Shown here: positions 45,028 through 53,504 of the stretch, piece by piece
Position numbering within the stretch: the stretch's first letter is position 1
Layout: each line of letters begins with the position of its first letter
From: Thermoplasmatota archaeon
GTDB taxonomy: Archaea > Thermoplasmatota > Thermoplasmata > Thermoplasmatales > Thermoplasmataceae
Direction of reading: 5' to 3'
Length of the DNA stretch: 64,000 bases
Assembly (NCBI GenBank): GCA_023381355.1
Contig: JAMCUL010000004.1
Location: 1-64,000, forward strand
Made by a program: the position numbers and the translations under genes
Notes under the pieces: model-generated
What the model was told of the DNA's origin: nothing
The model's input: only the letters and a program-made list of their open reading frames with translations
Database searches by the model: none

Positions 45028-46170
45028 TCAGATAAACCCCATAGCATATGTCCCAAAGAATGACTCATAAGAATACAAAGCCACGAGGTAATCAGTTCTG
45101 CTCGGCCTTCCCTCACTAACCTTACCGCTCATATCTATCATTACATCCGAAGCTGACTCCTTTCCCTTCATTATTACTATATCATAGACATAGGAATAAA
45201 CGTCAGGATCCGGATATCCAGAAACAAGATGAGCTATGCGCGCCGAAATAAAATCAGTCTGGGTTCTGCTAAATTTCCAGTAATTGCTGAAGGTCTTTCC
45301 TGCCAGTCCAGTTACGAATACATTATCGAAACCCTTCAGTGTAAGGTCCTTCAGATTGACCTCAATGTTCCCACTGTCAGCCTTCGGCATTGAAGACTTA
45401 TCGACGAATGATGAATAAGATGATGGTGAAAAGATGATCGGTATATCATATTTTACAGTCTTTCCATCCTGCGCCTGGAGTTCCTTGTTCTTGACATTTA
45501 TGGAGGTTAGCTTAAAATTCTTGACCACTTCAACTCCATTTTCCTTAAGGGTTTGTTCAATGATATTGTCGAATTCTCCATTTTCCGTTATCGATTCGCC
45601 ACTGAATAAACATGAAATTTTTATGTCATTTAATGATCCATTCGAGCTGAAATAGCTGATTAGATTCACCGCAAGATTTGCCGAATTCACTGGAGTGAAA
45701 GGGGAGCTTTCATCGTGGTAAATAACAACATCACCCTTCTTGAAATTGATGATGTCCTCCTTGAGTGATAATGCACCCTGAAGGGTTTCAATACTTCTGG
45801 CATCCTCGTTATAACCCTGAATTTTTGAGGTATCCACATCGAGGTAATCTGCGAGAACAAGAAAATCATATCTTATTAATTTTCCATTTTTTGTGTTGAT
45901 GGTATTATCCCTCAGATTTAATGTAACCGGTTCGTCATAAATGAACTGAACGCTCATCCTTAACAGGGAGTCGATATTCCTTACTGAACTTCCCTGATCA
46001 ATTAACGAAACGGGAATGAAGGAATTAGAGTCGGTGAATTCCAATCTTTTATTCTTTCCCATCACGATAACCTCAACGTCTCCCTTCTTTGCCCTCTGAA
46101 CAATCTTGTTTGCGACCATTACGGCCGATTCCCCATCACCAAGTACGACAACTCTATCAGCAATTTTCAA
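45028..46170 (-). CDS. SQR-like flavoprotein without the catalytic cysteines
   Basis: A 380-residue FAD-dependent oxidoreductase of the sulfide:quinone reductase type by fold and context. The dinucleotide-binding strand VVVLGDGESAVM (7-18) starts the protein, and a second nucleotide-type strand GDVVIYHDE follows at 146-154. Only one cysteine exists (C187, KISCLFSG); the usual cysteines (around the C-x-x-x-P-Y-E region, here SSPFTPVN) are replaced. So the classical persulfide mechanism is unlikely. C-terminal ESFFGTYAMGFI is hydrophobic and probably contacts the membrane. Possible alternative: a quinone-reducing NADH-type or redox partner for DUF1641/OsmC. Confidence 0.7.
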   Translation of the reverse strand: MKIADRVVVLGDGESAVMVANKIVQRAKKGDVEVIVMGKNKRLEFTDSNSFIPVSLIDQGSSVRNIDSLLRMSVQFIYDEPVTLNLRDNTINTKNGKLIRYDFLVLADYLDVDTSKIQGYNEDARSIETLQGALSLKEDIINFKKGDVVIYHDESSPFTPVNSANLAVNLISYFSSNGSLNDIKISCLFSGESITENGEFDNIIEQTLKENGVEVVKNFKLTSINVKNKELQAQDGKTVKYDIPIIFSPSSYSSFVDKSSMPKADSGNIEVNLKDLTLKGFDNVFVTGLAGKTFSNYWKFSRTQTDFISARIAHLVSGYPDPDVYSYVYDIVIMKGKESASDVMIDMSGKVSEGRPSRTDYLVALYSYESFFGTYAMGFI

Positions 46171-46347
46171 TCTAACACCTCTTTACTCCCTATGTAATTC
46201 CCTTTGGAAATTATTTCTTTGTATTATAATTTTTACAAATATCATGAAGTATTTTTGGGTTGCAAAGTTCCTTTCTGATTTTGCCATTATACTAATTCTT
46301 GATTTCCTTTGCCCAAAGTTAAATAGATACAATTTAGATTTCTCATC

Positions 46348-47043
46348 ATGATTTATGGAATAAAGGTTCATGGTACTATTAACGCCACCATGCAGGATTT
46401 TCTAATTCAGAAAATAAATATGTGCGAGGAAAGCAAACGCGTTAAGGCCATTTTGCTTGATGTTAACTCCAGCGGTGGGAGCGCCTCTGCTTCTGAGATG
46501 ATATACAACAGGGTGCGTGAATTTTCAGTCAGGAAACCGGTATTTACCATTGTGACGGGAATGGCTACCTCTGGAGCGTATATGATAATAAGTCCCTCTA
46601 AAAAAATATTCTCCATAAAAACTGCGGTAATAGGTTCAATAGGAGTCTATTCCATAATGCCGGACATAAGCGGGTTACTTGAAAAGATTGGTGTTCGGAT
46701 CAGGCAGGAAAGAATGGGAAAATACAAGAATGCCAGCAATCCATTTGAAGCTCCGGATGAGGAAGCGGAAAAATCTCAGAAACAAATTGTGAAGGGGATA
46801 TATGAAATGTTTCTGAACATGGTAACTGAGAACAGAAAACTGGAAAAGGATCAGGTAAACATCATAAGGGAGAGCGATATATTTTTGGCTGAAAGGGCAG
46901 TTGAAATTGGGTTGGTAGACAGGGTAGCTACATTTGAGGAGTCAGTTTCAGAAATAATGAAGACTTTGGGTGAAAAACGGAGGCCCGTCTTTGAAATCCC
47001 GAAATCGCCCCTTTTTTATAGAGTTCTGGATAGATTTGTTTGA
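46348..47043 (+). CDS. sppA: S49-family (SppA-type) protease
   Basis: A 231-residue ClpP-fold serine protease. The nucleophile is S75 in GMATSGAYMI, and the general base is K127 in MGKYKNAS; the SSGGSASAS loop (41-49) forms the oxyanion site. There is no N-terminal membrane helix, unlike many signal-peptide peptidases, so it is predicted to act at the cytosolic face or in the cytosol, probably as a tetramer of dimers. The ATG is about 26 bases after AAATAGATACAATT, consistent with a leaderless message. Single-gene unit, divergent from the SQR-like operon. Confidence 0.88.
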   Translation: MIYGIKVHGTINATMQDFLIQKINMCEESKRVKAILLDVNSSGGSASASEMIYNRVREFSVRKPVFTIVTGMATSGAYMIISPSKKIFSIKTAVIGSIGVYSIMPDISGLLEKIGVRIRQERMGKYKNASNPFEAPDEEAEKSQKQIVKGIYEMFLNMVTENRKLEKDQVNIIRESDIFLAERAVEIGLVDRVATFEESVSEIMKTLGEKRRPVFEIPKSPLFYRVLDRFV

Positions 47044-47444
47044 AAGGGAGATTTTAGACGTGGATTTTTCTACTTGAATTTGCTTGTGTCACCGCAGAAT
47101 ACGTCCCCGAGGATCGACGCGATACCGACAGGATGCTTAACGGATTAGCGGAATCCTGAGATTTAAAAGCCTTGCCTGGATATAACAGTAGATCTTATGT
47201 GCCAATGCCATCTATCATGGAAACAAATAGATCATATTCACAGAAAAGTGCTTAACATCAGGTAATCTCTAATTCCCATATGTTCATTCTATACTTGGAG
47301 AATGAAAGATAGTACCCCTGGCTAAATTCCCAGAGAAATATCTTCCATGAATAATTATAATGCTTTATCCACGACGGATTTTAATATTCGTAAATTCCGT
47401 TTAACTTCGATGCTAATTTTTAATAAATGGTTTTCAATTACTAT
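47044..47444. other. 401-base gap with a GC-richer hairpin region
   Basis: No open frame is supported. The part at about 47085-47160 is GC-richer than its surroundings and contains GGATT-AGCGG-AATCC, a five-base stem that could form in either transcript. TTTAATAAAT near 47420 is the likely TATA box for rpoL. A small RNA cannot be excluded, but no known family is recognised. Confidence 0.35.
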
Positions 47445-47771
47445 ATGATGGATAGCAAGATCAACATAGTAGATAAACAGAAAGATTCAATCACGTTTGA
47501 GATCATGAATTATGATAATACACTTCTTAGGCCACTTGTGGAGGAGATTCTTAAGGATGAGCAGGTTACTGAGTCGAGGTATTTCATAAAGCATCCAGTG
47601 ATAGATAATCCCCGGGTATATGTCAGGGTAAAATCTGGAAAACCTCAGGCTGCAGTCAAAAGATCTATCAAGAGGCTCAGCAGGGTTTTTGAAACACTTT
47701 CTAGTGAACTTAACAAGGAACTCAAGAAGATAGACGATGATGAAACAGCGCTGGAAGCTAAACAGAATTGA
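47445..47771 (+). CDS. rpoL: RNA polymerase subunit L
   Basis: Archaeal Rpb11 homologue, part of the D-L platform that nucleates RNA polymerase assembly. The core NTLLRPLVEEILKDEQV, HPVIDNPRVYVRVKSGKP and the amphipathic C-terminal helix are typical. I start it at ATG 47445 (ATG 47448 is equal), because both lie the right distance (about 24 bases) after TTTAATAAAT, implying leaderless expression; ATG 47427 lies inside the TATA region. About 108 residues. The tRNA methyltransferase gene follows 15 bases downstream. Confidence 0.93.
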   Translation: MMDSKINIVDKQKDSITFEIMNYDNTLLRPLVEEILKDEQVTESRYFIKHPVIDNPRVYVRVKSGKPQAAVKRSIKRLSRVFETLSSELNKELKKIDDDETALEAKQN

Positions 47772-47786
47772 AGGCAAAAGATAAAT

Positions 47787-48752
47787 TTGGTTCAGGATTT
47801 TTTAGTTGAACAGTTCAGGGATATTTCTGATTTCACTGAGGAAGATGTAAGGTCCACCATTTGCCTCAGTGAACAGGGCTTTGCAGACAGTCTTGATGAT
47901 TATCTATATCTTGTGAAATCTGATGAGGCACAGATCAGGAAACTTGCATTCCTGAAAAGGTACGCAAGGTTTCTTTGTGAGATCGAGACTATTGATCAGT
48001 TGGCCGGCGTAACTTTACCAGATGGCCGGTTCTATGTCAGAATCGTGGATCATAATGGGTGCCACGGAACAGAAGATGAGAAACTGGCAGGGCAGCTTTT
48101 GAAAGGAAAAGGGAGAATCTCCTTCAGCGAACCTGATTTTGTCGTACTCCTGTATCATGCAGATAAATGGTATGTTGGAATTCACAAAGAAAACATGACA
48201 CACGATGATTCTAATGACAGGAGAGCTCCCATGAGACCTTACTTCACGCCAGTTTCCATGGATCCGAGGTATGCATCATTTCTGGTCAATATGGGATATT
48301 TCAAGGCGGGGTCCAGGCTTCTTGACCCTTTTTGCGGAAGCTCGGGAATCCTTATAGAAGCTGCAATGAAAGGCTATTCAGTCACCGGATTCGACATTGT
48401 GAATGAAATGGTAGTGGGATCGAGAGTGAACCTGAAATTCTTTGGCGTGAAGGAATTTGACATAAGACGGCAGGATTTCTTGACATATGAACCCGATGGA
48501 ACATTCGATGGAATTGTTACCGATTTCCCCTATGGTAGGAGTTCAAAAATGACTCACGATTTTGAGCACCTTTATCGTGAAGGTGCAAAGAAAATGGCCG
48601 AGATCCTTTTACCGGGATACAGGGCCTGCATTGTAACAGACAGAGAGGAAAACATAACATATTTCGATGAATACTTCAGGATTGACAAAATCGTGAGGCA
48701 GCGCATACACAGATCACTTACCAGGCACTTTATAAGACTCATAAGAAAATGA
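47787..48752 (+). CDS. trmG10: tRNA (guanine-N2-)-methyltransferase, Trm-G10 type
   Basis: A 321-residue enzyme of the archaeal Trm-G10/Trm11 group, which forms m2G or m2,2G at position 10 of tRNA. The N-terminal THUMP-like domain (1-150) precedes a Rossmann methyltransferase with SAM motif LLDPFCGSSGILIEA (about 172-186), GFDIVNEM (about 196-203) and the catalytic loop TDFPYG (a D-x-P-Y variant, about 247-252). Start TTG 47787, shortly after rpoL; the two form one operon. Its last base is four bases from the end of the convergent ArsR-type gene. Confidence 0.88.
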   Translation: MVQDFLVEQFRDISDFTEEDVRSTICLSEQGFADSLDDYLYLVKSDEAQIRKLAFLKRYARFLCEIETIDQLAGVTLPDGRFYVRIVDHNGCHGTEDEKLAGQLLKGKGRISFSEPDFVVLLYHADKWYVGIHKENMTHDDSNDRRAPMRPYFTPVSMDPRYASFLVNMGYFKAGSRLLDPFCGSSGILIEAAMKGYSVTGFDIVNEMVVGSRVNLKFFGVKEFDIRRQDFLTYEPDGTFDGIVTDFPYGRSSKMTHDFEHLYREGAKKMAEILLPGYRACIVTDREENITYFDEYFRIDKIVRQRIHRSLTRHFIRLIRK

Positions 48753-48755
48753 GAT

Positions 48756-49346
48756 TTATAGATTGAAAAACCGTTCTATAATATTCAGGACTGTTTCACT
48801 GTCCAGTCCATGATCAGCTGCAACTTTCTCAGGATCAAGCCCCTCAATATAATCCATGAGAATGTCACGAATTATACTGTCCCTTGTTCGCGTTATTATT
48901 TCTCTTTTGAGTGAGTTTATTATGCTGTTTTTCTTCTCCAATAGTTCCTTTCTGGCACGCATGAGATCGTCAAGTTTTTTTTCAACCTCAAACAGGGAAT
49001 TTATGGTGCCTTTTTCCCCGATTTCTGTGTTAGACGGCAATGGGAGATCATATTTCTTGATGTCGATAAAGGATGGAGCATAATCTATGACTATGCTTGA
49101 AAATCCAGTGGGCATGTAGATTTTTCGTGGAGGACCAAAGCTGTTCTGATTCTGCTCTGCAAGGAAAATCAGATTTGCCTTTTGCAGAACATCAAGCTGC
49201 TTATTTATTGCCTGCTGTGAAACACCAAGACTTTTGCTTATTTCAAGTGCGTATGAAGATTCCAGAAGAAGCCTCCTGAGGATGGCCCTTCTGGTACTGT
49301 TCTCGAGAACCCCCAGGATATCATCTATATCTGTCATCTTATTCAA
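48756..49346 (-). CDS. ArsR-type winged-helix regulator linked to hsp20
   Basis: A 196-residue regulator. Residues 8-75 form an ArsR winged helix (LENSTRRAILRRLLLESSYALEISKSLGVSQQAINKQLDVL), followed by a long helical region with coiled-coil character (about 115-160) and a small C-terminal HTH-like part (about 170-195). It lacks metal-sensing cysteines. The gene follows hsp20 in the same operon with an eight-base overlap, the organisation of a self-limiting heat-shock repressor such as the Phr system of Pyrococcus, although the proteins are not obviously orthologous. The palindrome upstream of hsp20 is a candidate target. Confidence 0.8.
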   Translation of the reverse strand: MNKMTDIDDILGVLENSTRRAILRRLLLESSYALEISKSLGVSQQAINKQLDVLQKANLIFLAEQNQNSFGPPRKIYMPTGFSSIVIDYAPSFIDIKKYDLPLPSNTEIGEKGTINSLFEVEKKLDDLMRARKELLEKKNSIINSLKREIITRTRDSIIRDILMDYIEGLDPEKVAADHGLDSETVLNIIERFFNL

Positions 49347-49893
49347 TCTTCACTGATTTTCCGCCTTCTTTCCTGTCCTTTGCCAGATCTACTGTCAGAT
49401 CCAGAATCCCATTGGAGAATTTGGCTTTTGCAGTCTCAGGCTTAATCTGTTCAGTCATGTCAATGCTCTTGTAATATTTTCTCTGTGAATTCTGAACGTT
49501 TATGGTGACATTCTCCTCGGAAACCTTCAGGTCTATGTCATCCCTGGACACACCAGGTAGCTCGAAAGTTACATAAGCATGCTGATCATCGTAGTTAATG
49601 TCTGTAAGCGGTTCTCTTGCAGATGACTCCTGCTGATTGCCTATGGCAGGTCTTGTGGGTACGTTTCCAAACTCCTGGAAATTGGGTTTACCGTCTGGAC
49701 CAACTTTGTAGCTGAAGCCATATATGAAAGGCCCATACTGACTGACCTGGTTTGACTCGCTTTCCTTCATCATTCTCTCCATTATTTTTCTGAAACGCTC
49801 ATTTATCCTTTCGAAATCGAACCCAAAATCATCAAACATCGATTCGAACAGATCATCGTCCCAGTCATCGTCCTTCCTTCTTTTCATTACCAT
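49339..49893 (-). CDS. hsp20: Small heat-shock protein (Hsp20)
   Basis: Alpha-crystallin-type chaperone of about 184 residues. The N-terminal arm is acidic and contains WDDDLFESMFDDFGF; the alpha-crystallin domain spans about 90-175, with the signature GILDLTVDL and a C-terminal V-K-I motif (VKIE) used in oligomer formation. ATG 49893 is chosen because GAGGTG is six bases upstream; an ATG at 49902 would overlap that site. The next gene encodes an ArsR-type regulator. Expression is probably heat-controlled through the palindrome and TATA box upstream. Confidence 0.93.
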   Translation of the reverse strand: MVMKRRKDDDWDDDLFESMFDDFGFDFERINERFRKIMERMMKESESNQVSQYGPFIYGFSYKVGPDGKPNFQEFGNVPTRPAIGNQQESSAREPLTDINYDDQHAYVTFELPGVSRDDIDLKVSEENVTINVQNSQRKYYKSIDMTEQIKPETAKAKFSNGILDLTVDLAKDRKEGGKSVKIE

Positions 49894-49905
49894 TTCATAC
49901 ACCTC

Positions 49906-49926
49906 TTGTCAACCAATTGTTGACAA
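49906..49926. promoter_or_regulatory. Perfect palindrome operator of hsp20
   Basis: TTGTCAAC and GTTGACAA are exact reverse complements separated by CAATT. On the minus strand a TATA box (CTTTTTATAG, about 49944-49953) lies upstream and the palindrome covers the predicted transcription start and ribosome site region, so binding would block transcription. The ArsR-type regulator in the same operon is the best candidate ligand. Confidence 0.7.
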
Positions 49927-49980
49927 CTACATATTGCTATTTCCTATAAAAAGATTTTTATCAGATATTCAGGTATCTAG

Positions 49981-50015
49981 AATCCTGTTCCGGGCGAATC
50001 CCCTGGAGCAGGATT
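49981..50015. other. Strong 14-base-pair hairpin between S2P and hsp20 genes
   Basis: AATCCTGTTCC at the left pairs with GGAGCAGGATT on the right (one G:U), and GGG/CCC extend it, making about fourteen pairs with a seven-base loop. It lies between the S2P gene end and the hsp20 promoter, so it may insulate hsp20 from read-through, form part of a transcript end or be a binding site. Confidence 0.55.
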
Positions 50016-50033
50016 AATTCAGTTCACGTTAAG

Positions 50034-50061
50034 AAAAAATCTATTCTGGAGGGGACCTCCA
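50034..50061 (-). terminator. Hairpin plus T6 tract after S2P gene
   Basis: Reading the minus strand, TGGAGG-TCC-CCTCCA (50061 to 50047) forms a six-base stem, followed six bases later by a run of six T (50039 to 50034). The S2P stop codon is about 65 bases upstream. Resembles a bacterial-style terminator; archaea usually rely on the T tract. Confidence 0.5.
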
Positions 50062-50128
50062 TCTATCCCGAGTCACATGAGCATAAATTATCTGAATAAA
50101 CCTGCCCCACATTTTAGGGCAATTACGC

Positions 50129-51691
50129 TTAGATTATCCGGGGAACGATTATCTCCACCATGAGCATGAAGAAAACGAGAACCGACATAAACGATAGTAC
50201 CTTTGCAATATTTTCTTCCTTACTAAGGTAGGATAAGCGCTTGTGCCTTCCAGCAATCATCAGGGTATCCCTGAAAAACTGAGCACCGTCGAATATCGCA
50301 AGCGGGAGTGCGTTAGTTATTGCAAGAAGGATGTTCACCCAGTAAAACCAGTACACCAGATTTACTGTTGGCCAGAATACAGAGGCTCCAAATGGGACAG
50401 TAAATAGAGCTGTGAATGATGCAGGTATAGGGCTCAAACCTTCAAGCGGAAGGGCTATTGTCTGGAGTATCCCTGTGAATCCTCCGGTGTAGGCTGAATC
50501 GCCAAAAACTATGGACTTCAGGTAATAAATTGGTATTAACCCCAGACCAGAATATACTGTGGTTACTCCAACAAAGCTCTCGTTCTTCTGTGTCGAGTTA
50601 GCAAGAGTTGGGTAATACTGATGGTAGAAGGTATAGGTTGATACTGTTTCGAGATGATAAGTAGTATTGGTTCCCACAAAGTTCCCAGACACGTAACTGA
50701 AGGTTTCCATGGCAATGGTGATGTTCGTTCCAGGCTTTATGCCATTCAGGATGGTTTCAATTGTCATTTCATTGTACGCCGTCTCATTATTTATTGAAAT
50801 TATGAAGCCACCTGATGGTATTCCTGCCTTCTGGGCAGGGTATCCGTTGATTAATGAGGCAACTTCAACCCCAGCAGGGGCCGTATACGTATGGAATCCT
50901 TTACCGTCATAAACAGTCATGTTGTAGAGATGCCCGGGTTCAAGATATGATGATGTCGTAAGATTGTTGAGAGAATTCCCGGTCACGTTTCCAAACCCAG
51001 TTATCTCCTGACCGGTTATTTTAAGGTTTTTCAATGTTGAGTTTTCCATTATCTCATCAATATATGACCCGGGAACTGCCTGAACTGCTGCATGCGAAAG
51101 TACCAGGCTCGCAATTATGAAGGCAAAAATAGCAATTACAAGATTAACGGCGATACCGGCAGCCACAATCCGTCTTCTCACAACTGGATCAGCTTCGGTT
51201 ATTTCCTTTTCATCAGGCTCAACAAATGCACCTATTGGTACAACGAAGAACATCACGCCTACGGAAGTGACCTTGATTCCGTGCTTTCTGGCCACTATTC
51301 CATGGAACATCTCATGGATAACTATTGAAACGGCAAATGCAACAAGACCGTAGGTTATGGGGATATCCGGGTTTATACCCGGAAGGGCAAGATACTCGTT
51401 AAGCGGCAAGGCAGCGTGTACGGTAAACGAGATCACTGTTCCAAAAACAAGAAGAATAAGCCCCGAAATTAGAAGGAAATATACAAGTACGATGGAAAAT
51501 CTTGAAAATGTCTTGGACTGTGAAAGATTTGCGATCCGATCTAGAATTCGTCTATTTTTTGTTACTTTGACAAGTAGTATAACTCCGCCCAAAGTTTGAA
51601 AATGTTTACTTTTATTGATGTATGGACGAGCCAGAATCATACCTGTTATCCATACAAATATGACCAGAATTGCTATTTCGAGATACGACAT
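50129..51691 (-). CDS. Site-2-type membrane metalloprotease with PDZ domain
   Basis: A 520-residue M50 metalloprotease. The zinc motif is HEMFH (H126, E127, H130) inside a transmembrane helix; the third ligand is in NALPLAIFDGAQFF (about 459-472). A periplasmic-type domain of about 200 residues with PDZ features (LINGYPAQKAGIPSGGFIISINNETA) lies between the two catalytic helices. Enzymes of this group cut membrane-anchored regulators. The target is unknown. Start ATG 51691, divergent from the FBP aldolase/phosphatase gene. Confidence 0.92.
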   Translation of the reverse strand: MSYLEIAILVIFVWITGMILARPYINKSKHFQTLGGVILLVKVTKNRRILDRIANLSQSKTFSRFSIVLVYFLLISGLILLVFGTVISFTVHAALPLNEYLALPGINPDIPITYGLVAFAVSIVIHEMFHGIVARKHGIKVTSVGVMFFVVPIGAFVEPDEKEITEADPVVRRRIVAAGIAVNLVIAIFAFIIASLVLSHAAVQAVPGSYIDEIMENSTLKNLKITGQEITGFGNVTGNSLNNLTTSSYLEPGHLYNMTVYDGKGFHTYTAPAGVEVASLINGYPAQKAGIPSGGFIISINNETAYNEMTIETILNGIKPGTNITIAMETFSYVSGNFVGTNTTYHLETVSTYTFYHQYYPTLANSTQKNESFVGVTTVYSGLGLIPIYYLKSIVFGDSAYTGGFTGILQTIALPLEGLSPIPASFTALFTVPFGASVFWPTVNLVYWFYWVNILLAITNALPLAIFDGAQFFRDTLMIAGRHKRLSYLSKEENIAKVLSFMSVLVFFMLMVEIIVPRII

Positions 51692-51818
51692 GGTTTACCT
51701 ATTCCGGTTATGGCATGAGAATCTGCATTAAATTACTTTTCATAAAAAAGTTGAGAAGTTGATTCTGATTTACGTGACTTTTGTTTCCGAACCATTTTAA
51801 TATGTCTTCTGCATTGAT

Positions 51819-52982
51819 ATGCTGATGAAGACAACACTTAGCCATATAAAGGCGGATATAGGAAGTTTACCTGGTCATACAACTGTACACGAGGATGTGG
51901 AAAAAACAGTAAGGAAGCATATTATCGAAAATGGAAAAGGAATAATCTGGGATAGTTTTATTGGCCATATTGGGGACGATATTCAGATAACCATGGTGCA
52001 TGGGAATGGCATAAACGCTTCAGAGGTACATAAGCTCGCGTGGGATGCTTTCAAGGCAGGAACCGAGGTTGCAAAAGATCTTGGTCTTTACGGTGCAGGT
52101 CAGGATCTCCTTAAAGATTCATTTTCAGGTAATATAAAAGGGATGGGGCCTGGGGTCGCGGAAATGGAGATAACACCAAGAAAAAGCGAGCCATTCATAG
52201 TGTTTATGATGGACAAGACCGAGCCCGGAGCATTTAATTACCCTATATTCAGGATGTTTGCGGACCCATTCAACACACCCGGACTGGTAATAGACAACAA
52301 CATGCATTCCGGGTTCAGGTTTGAGATATGGGATATTGTTAAGGCAAAATCAATCTTCCTTGACGCTCCTGAGGAGATGTATGATATTATATCACTTATA
52401 GGAACGAAGGGAAGATATGTTATCAAGAGAGTATTCACAAAGGAAAACCATGAGAAACTACCAAATGAGAATGTGGCCGTCATCACTACGGACAAGCTGT
52501 CGTTCATTGCGGGAGAATATGTTGGAAAGGACGATCCTGCAGGCATAGTCAGGATTCAGTCAGGCCTTCCAGCATCCGGGGAGGTTATGGAAGCGTTTAC
52601 CCATCCATATCTTGTTTCGGGATGGATGAGGGGATCATTCAACGGGCCTTTGATGCCAGTTGCAATGAATCAGTCCAAGATGGTAAGATTTGACGGTCCT
52701 CCTAAGGTTGTGGGACTTGGATTTGTCTATAAGGACAAGAGACTGGTTGGCCCTGTCGACATGTTTGATGATCCCGCTTATGACAATGCAAGAGCAAAGG
52801 CGAACGATATTGCAGATTATATAAGGAGGATGGGCCCATTTGAGCCGCACCGTCTCCCAGAGGAGGACATGGAATACACCACGCTGCCAAAAGTCCTTGA
52901 AAAGCTTGGTGGAAGGTTCAAGTCAATCGAAGGCCAGGAAAAAAAGGGGAAAGTCCATGAGTCAACTCTTGACATGGATTAG
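51819..52982 (+). CDS. fbp: Fructose-1,6-bisphosphate aldolase/phosphatase (type V)
   Basis: Bifunctional gluconeogenic enzyme that makes fructose 6-phosphate directly from triose phosphates. The Mg ligands begin with D13 and H20 (KADIGSLPGH); Schiff-base lysine K237 and tyrosine Y234 are in AGEYVGKDDP. Length 387 is characteristic of the archaeal type. Start ATG 51819 or 51825; a TTTTAATATG TATA-like sequence about 22 bases upstream suggests leaderless expression. First gene of an operon with dCMP deaminase and DedA. The sugar module upstream would feed the opposite (glycolytic) direction. Confidence 0.97.
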   Translation: MLMKTTLSHIKADIGSLPGHTTVHEDVEKTVRKHIIENGKGIIWDSFIGHIGDDIQITMVHGNGINASEVHKLAWDAFKAGTEVAKDLGLYGAGQDLLKDSFSGNIKGMGPGVAEMEITPRKSEPFIVFMMDKTEPGAFNYPIFRMFADPFNTPGLVIDNNMHSGFRFEIWDIVKAKSIFLDAPEEMYDIISLIGTKGRYVIKRVFTKENHEKLPNENVAVITTDKLSFIAGEYVGKDDPAGIVRIQSGLPASGEVMEAFTHPYLVSGWMRGSFNGPLMPVAMNQSKMVRFDGPPKVVGLGFVYKDKRLVGPVDMFDDPAYDNARAKANDIADYIRRMGPFEPHRLPEEDMEYTTLPKVLEKLGGRFKSIEGQEKKGKVHESTLDMD

Positions 52983-52997
52983 GAACAAGAATTCAGC

Positions 52998-53498
52998 ATG
53001 AGCACACAACCAACATGGGATCAGTACTTCATGGGAATGGCACATCTTGCGTCCCTGAGGTCCAACTGCGTGAGAAGGAGTGTGGGAGCTGTCATCGTAA
53101 AGGACAAGAACGTCCTTGCCACTGGTTATAATGGTCCTCCCAGTGGAGCACAGCACTGTGATGTTGTGAGCTGTATACGAATTGATATGAATATTCCTTC
53201 TGGTGAAAGGCATGAGCTGTGCAGGGGGTTGCACGCTGAGCAAAACGCGATAATTCAAGCTGCTGTTCACGGTGTGAGCATAAAGGATTCGGTTATTTAT
53301 ACAACCACACATCCCTGTGTTGTTTGTGCCAAGATGATCCTAAATGCTCAAATACATGAAATCATATACGCTGACGGTTACCCTGACGAGCTATCTCAAC
53401 TGATGTTGCTGGAAAGTAATGTCAAGACCAGAGAATTCAAGATGACAAGAGATGATCTGATTGAGCTGCTTAAGGTCAGGACTGACCTGAAGCTGTGA
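52998..53498 (+). CDS. Deoxycytidylate deaminase family protein
   Basis: A 166-residue zinc-dependent deaminase. The catalytic HAEQNAI motif (about 77-83) and PCVVCAKM (about 110-117) form the zinc centre, and the N-terminal [13 protein letters not shown] segment is the dCMP-deaminase-type substrate loop. It likely supplies dUMP for dTMP synthesis. ComEB-like competence proteins share this fold, but no other competence genes are near. It follows fbp by 15 bases. Confidence 0.93.
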   Translation: MSTQPTWDQYFMGMAHLASLRSNCVRRSVGAVIVKDKNVLATGYNGPPSGAQHCDVVSCIRIDMNIPSGERHELCRGLHAEQNAIIQAAVHGVSIKDSVIYTTTHPCVVCAKMILNAQIHEIIYADGYPDELSQLMLLESNVKTREFKMTRDDLIELLKVRTDLKL

Positions 53499-53504
53499 TC
53501 TAAA

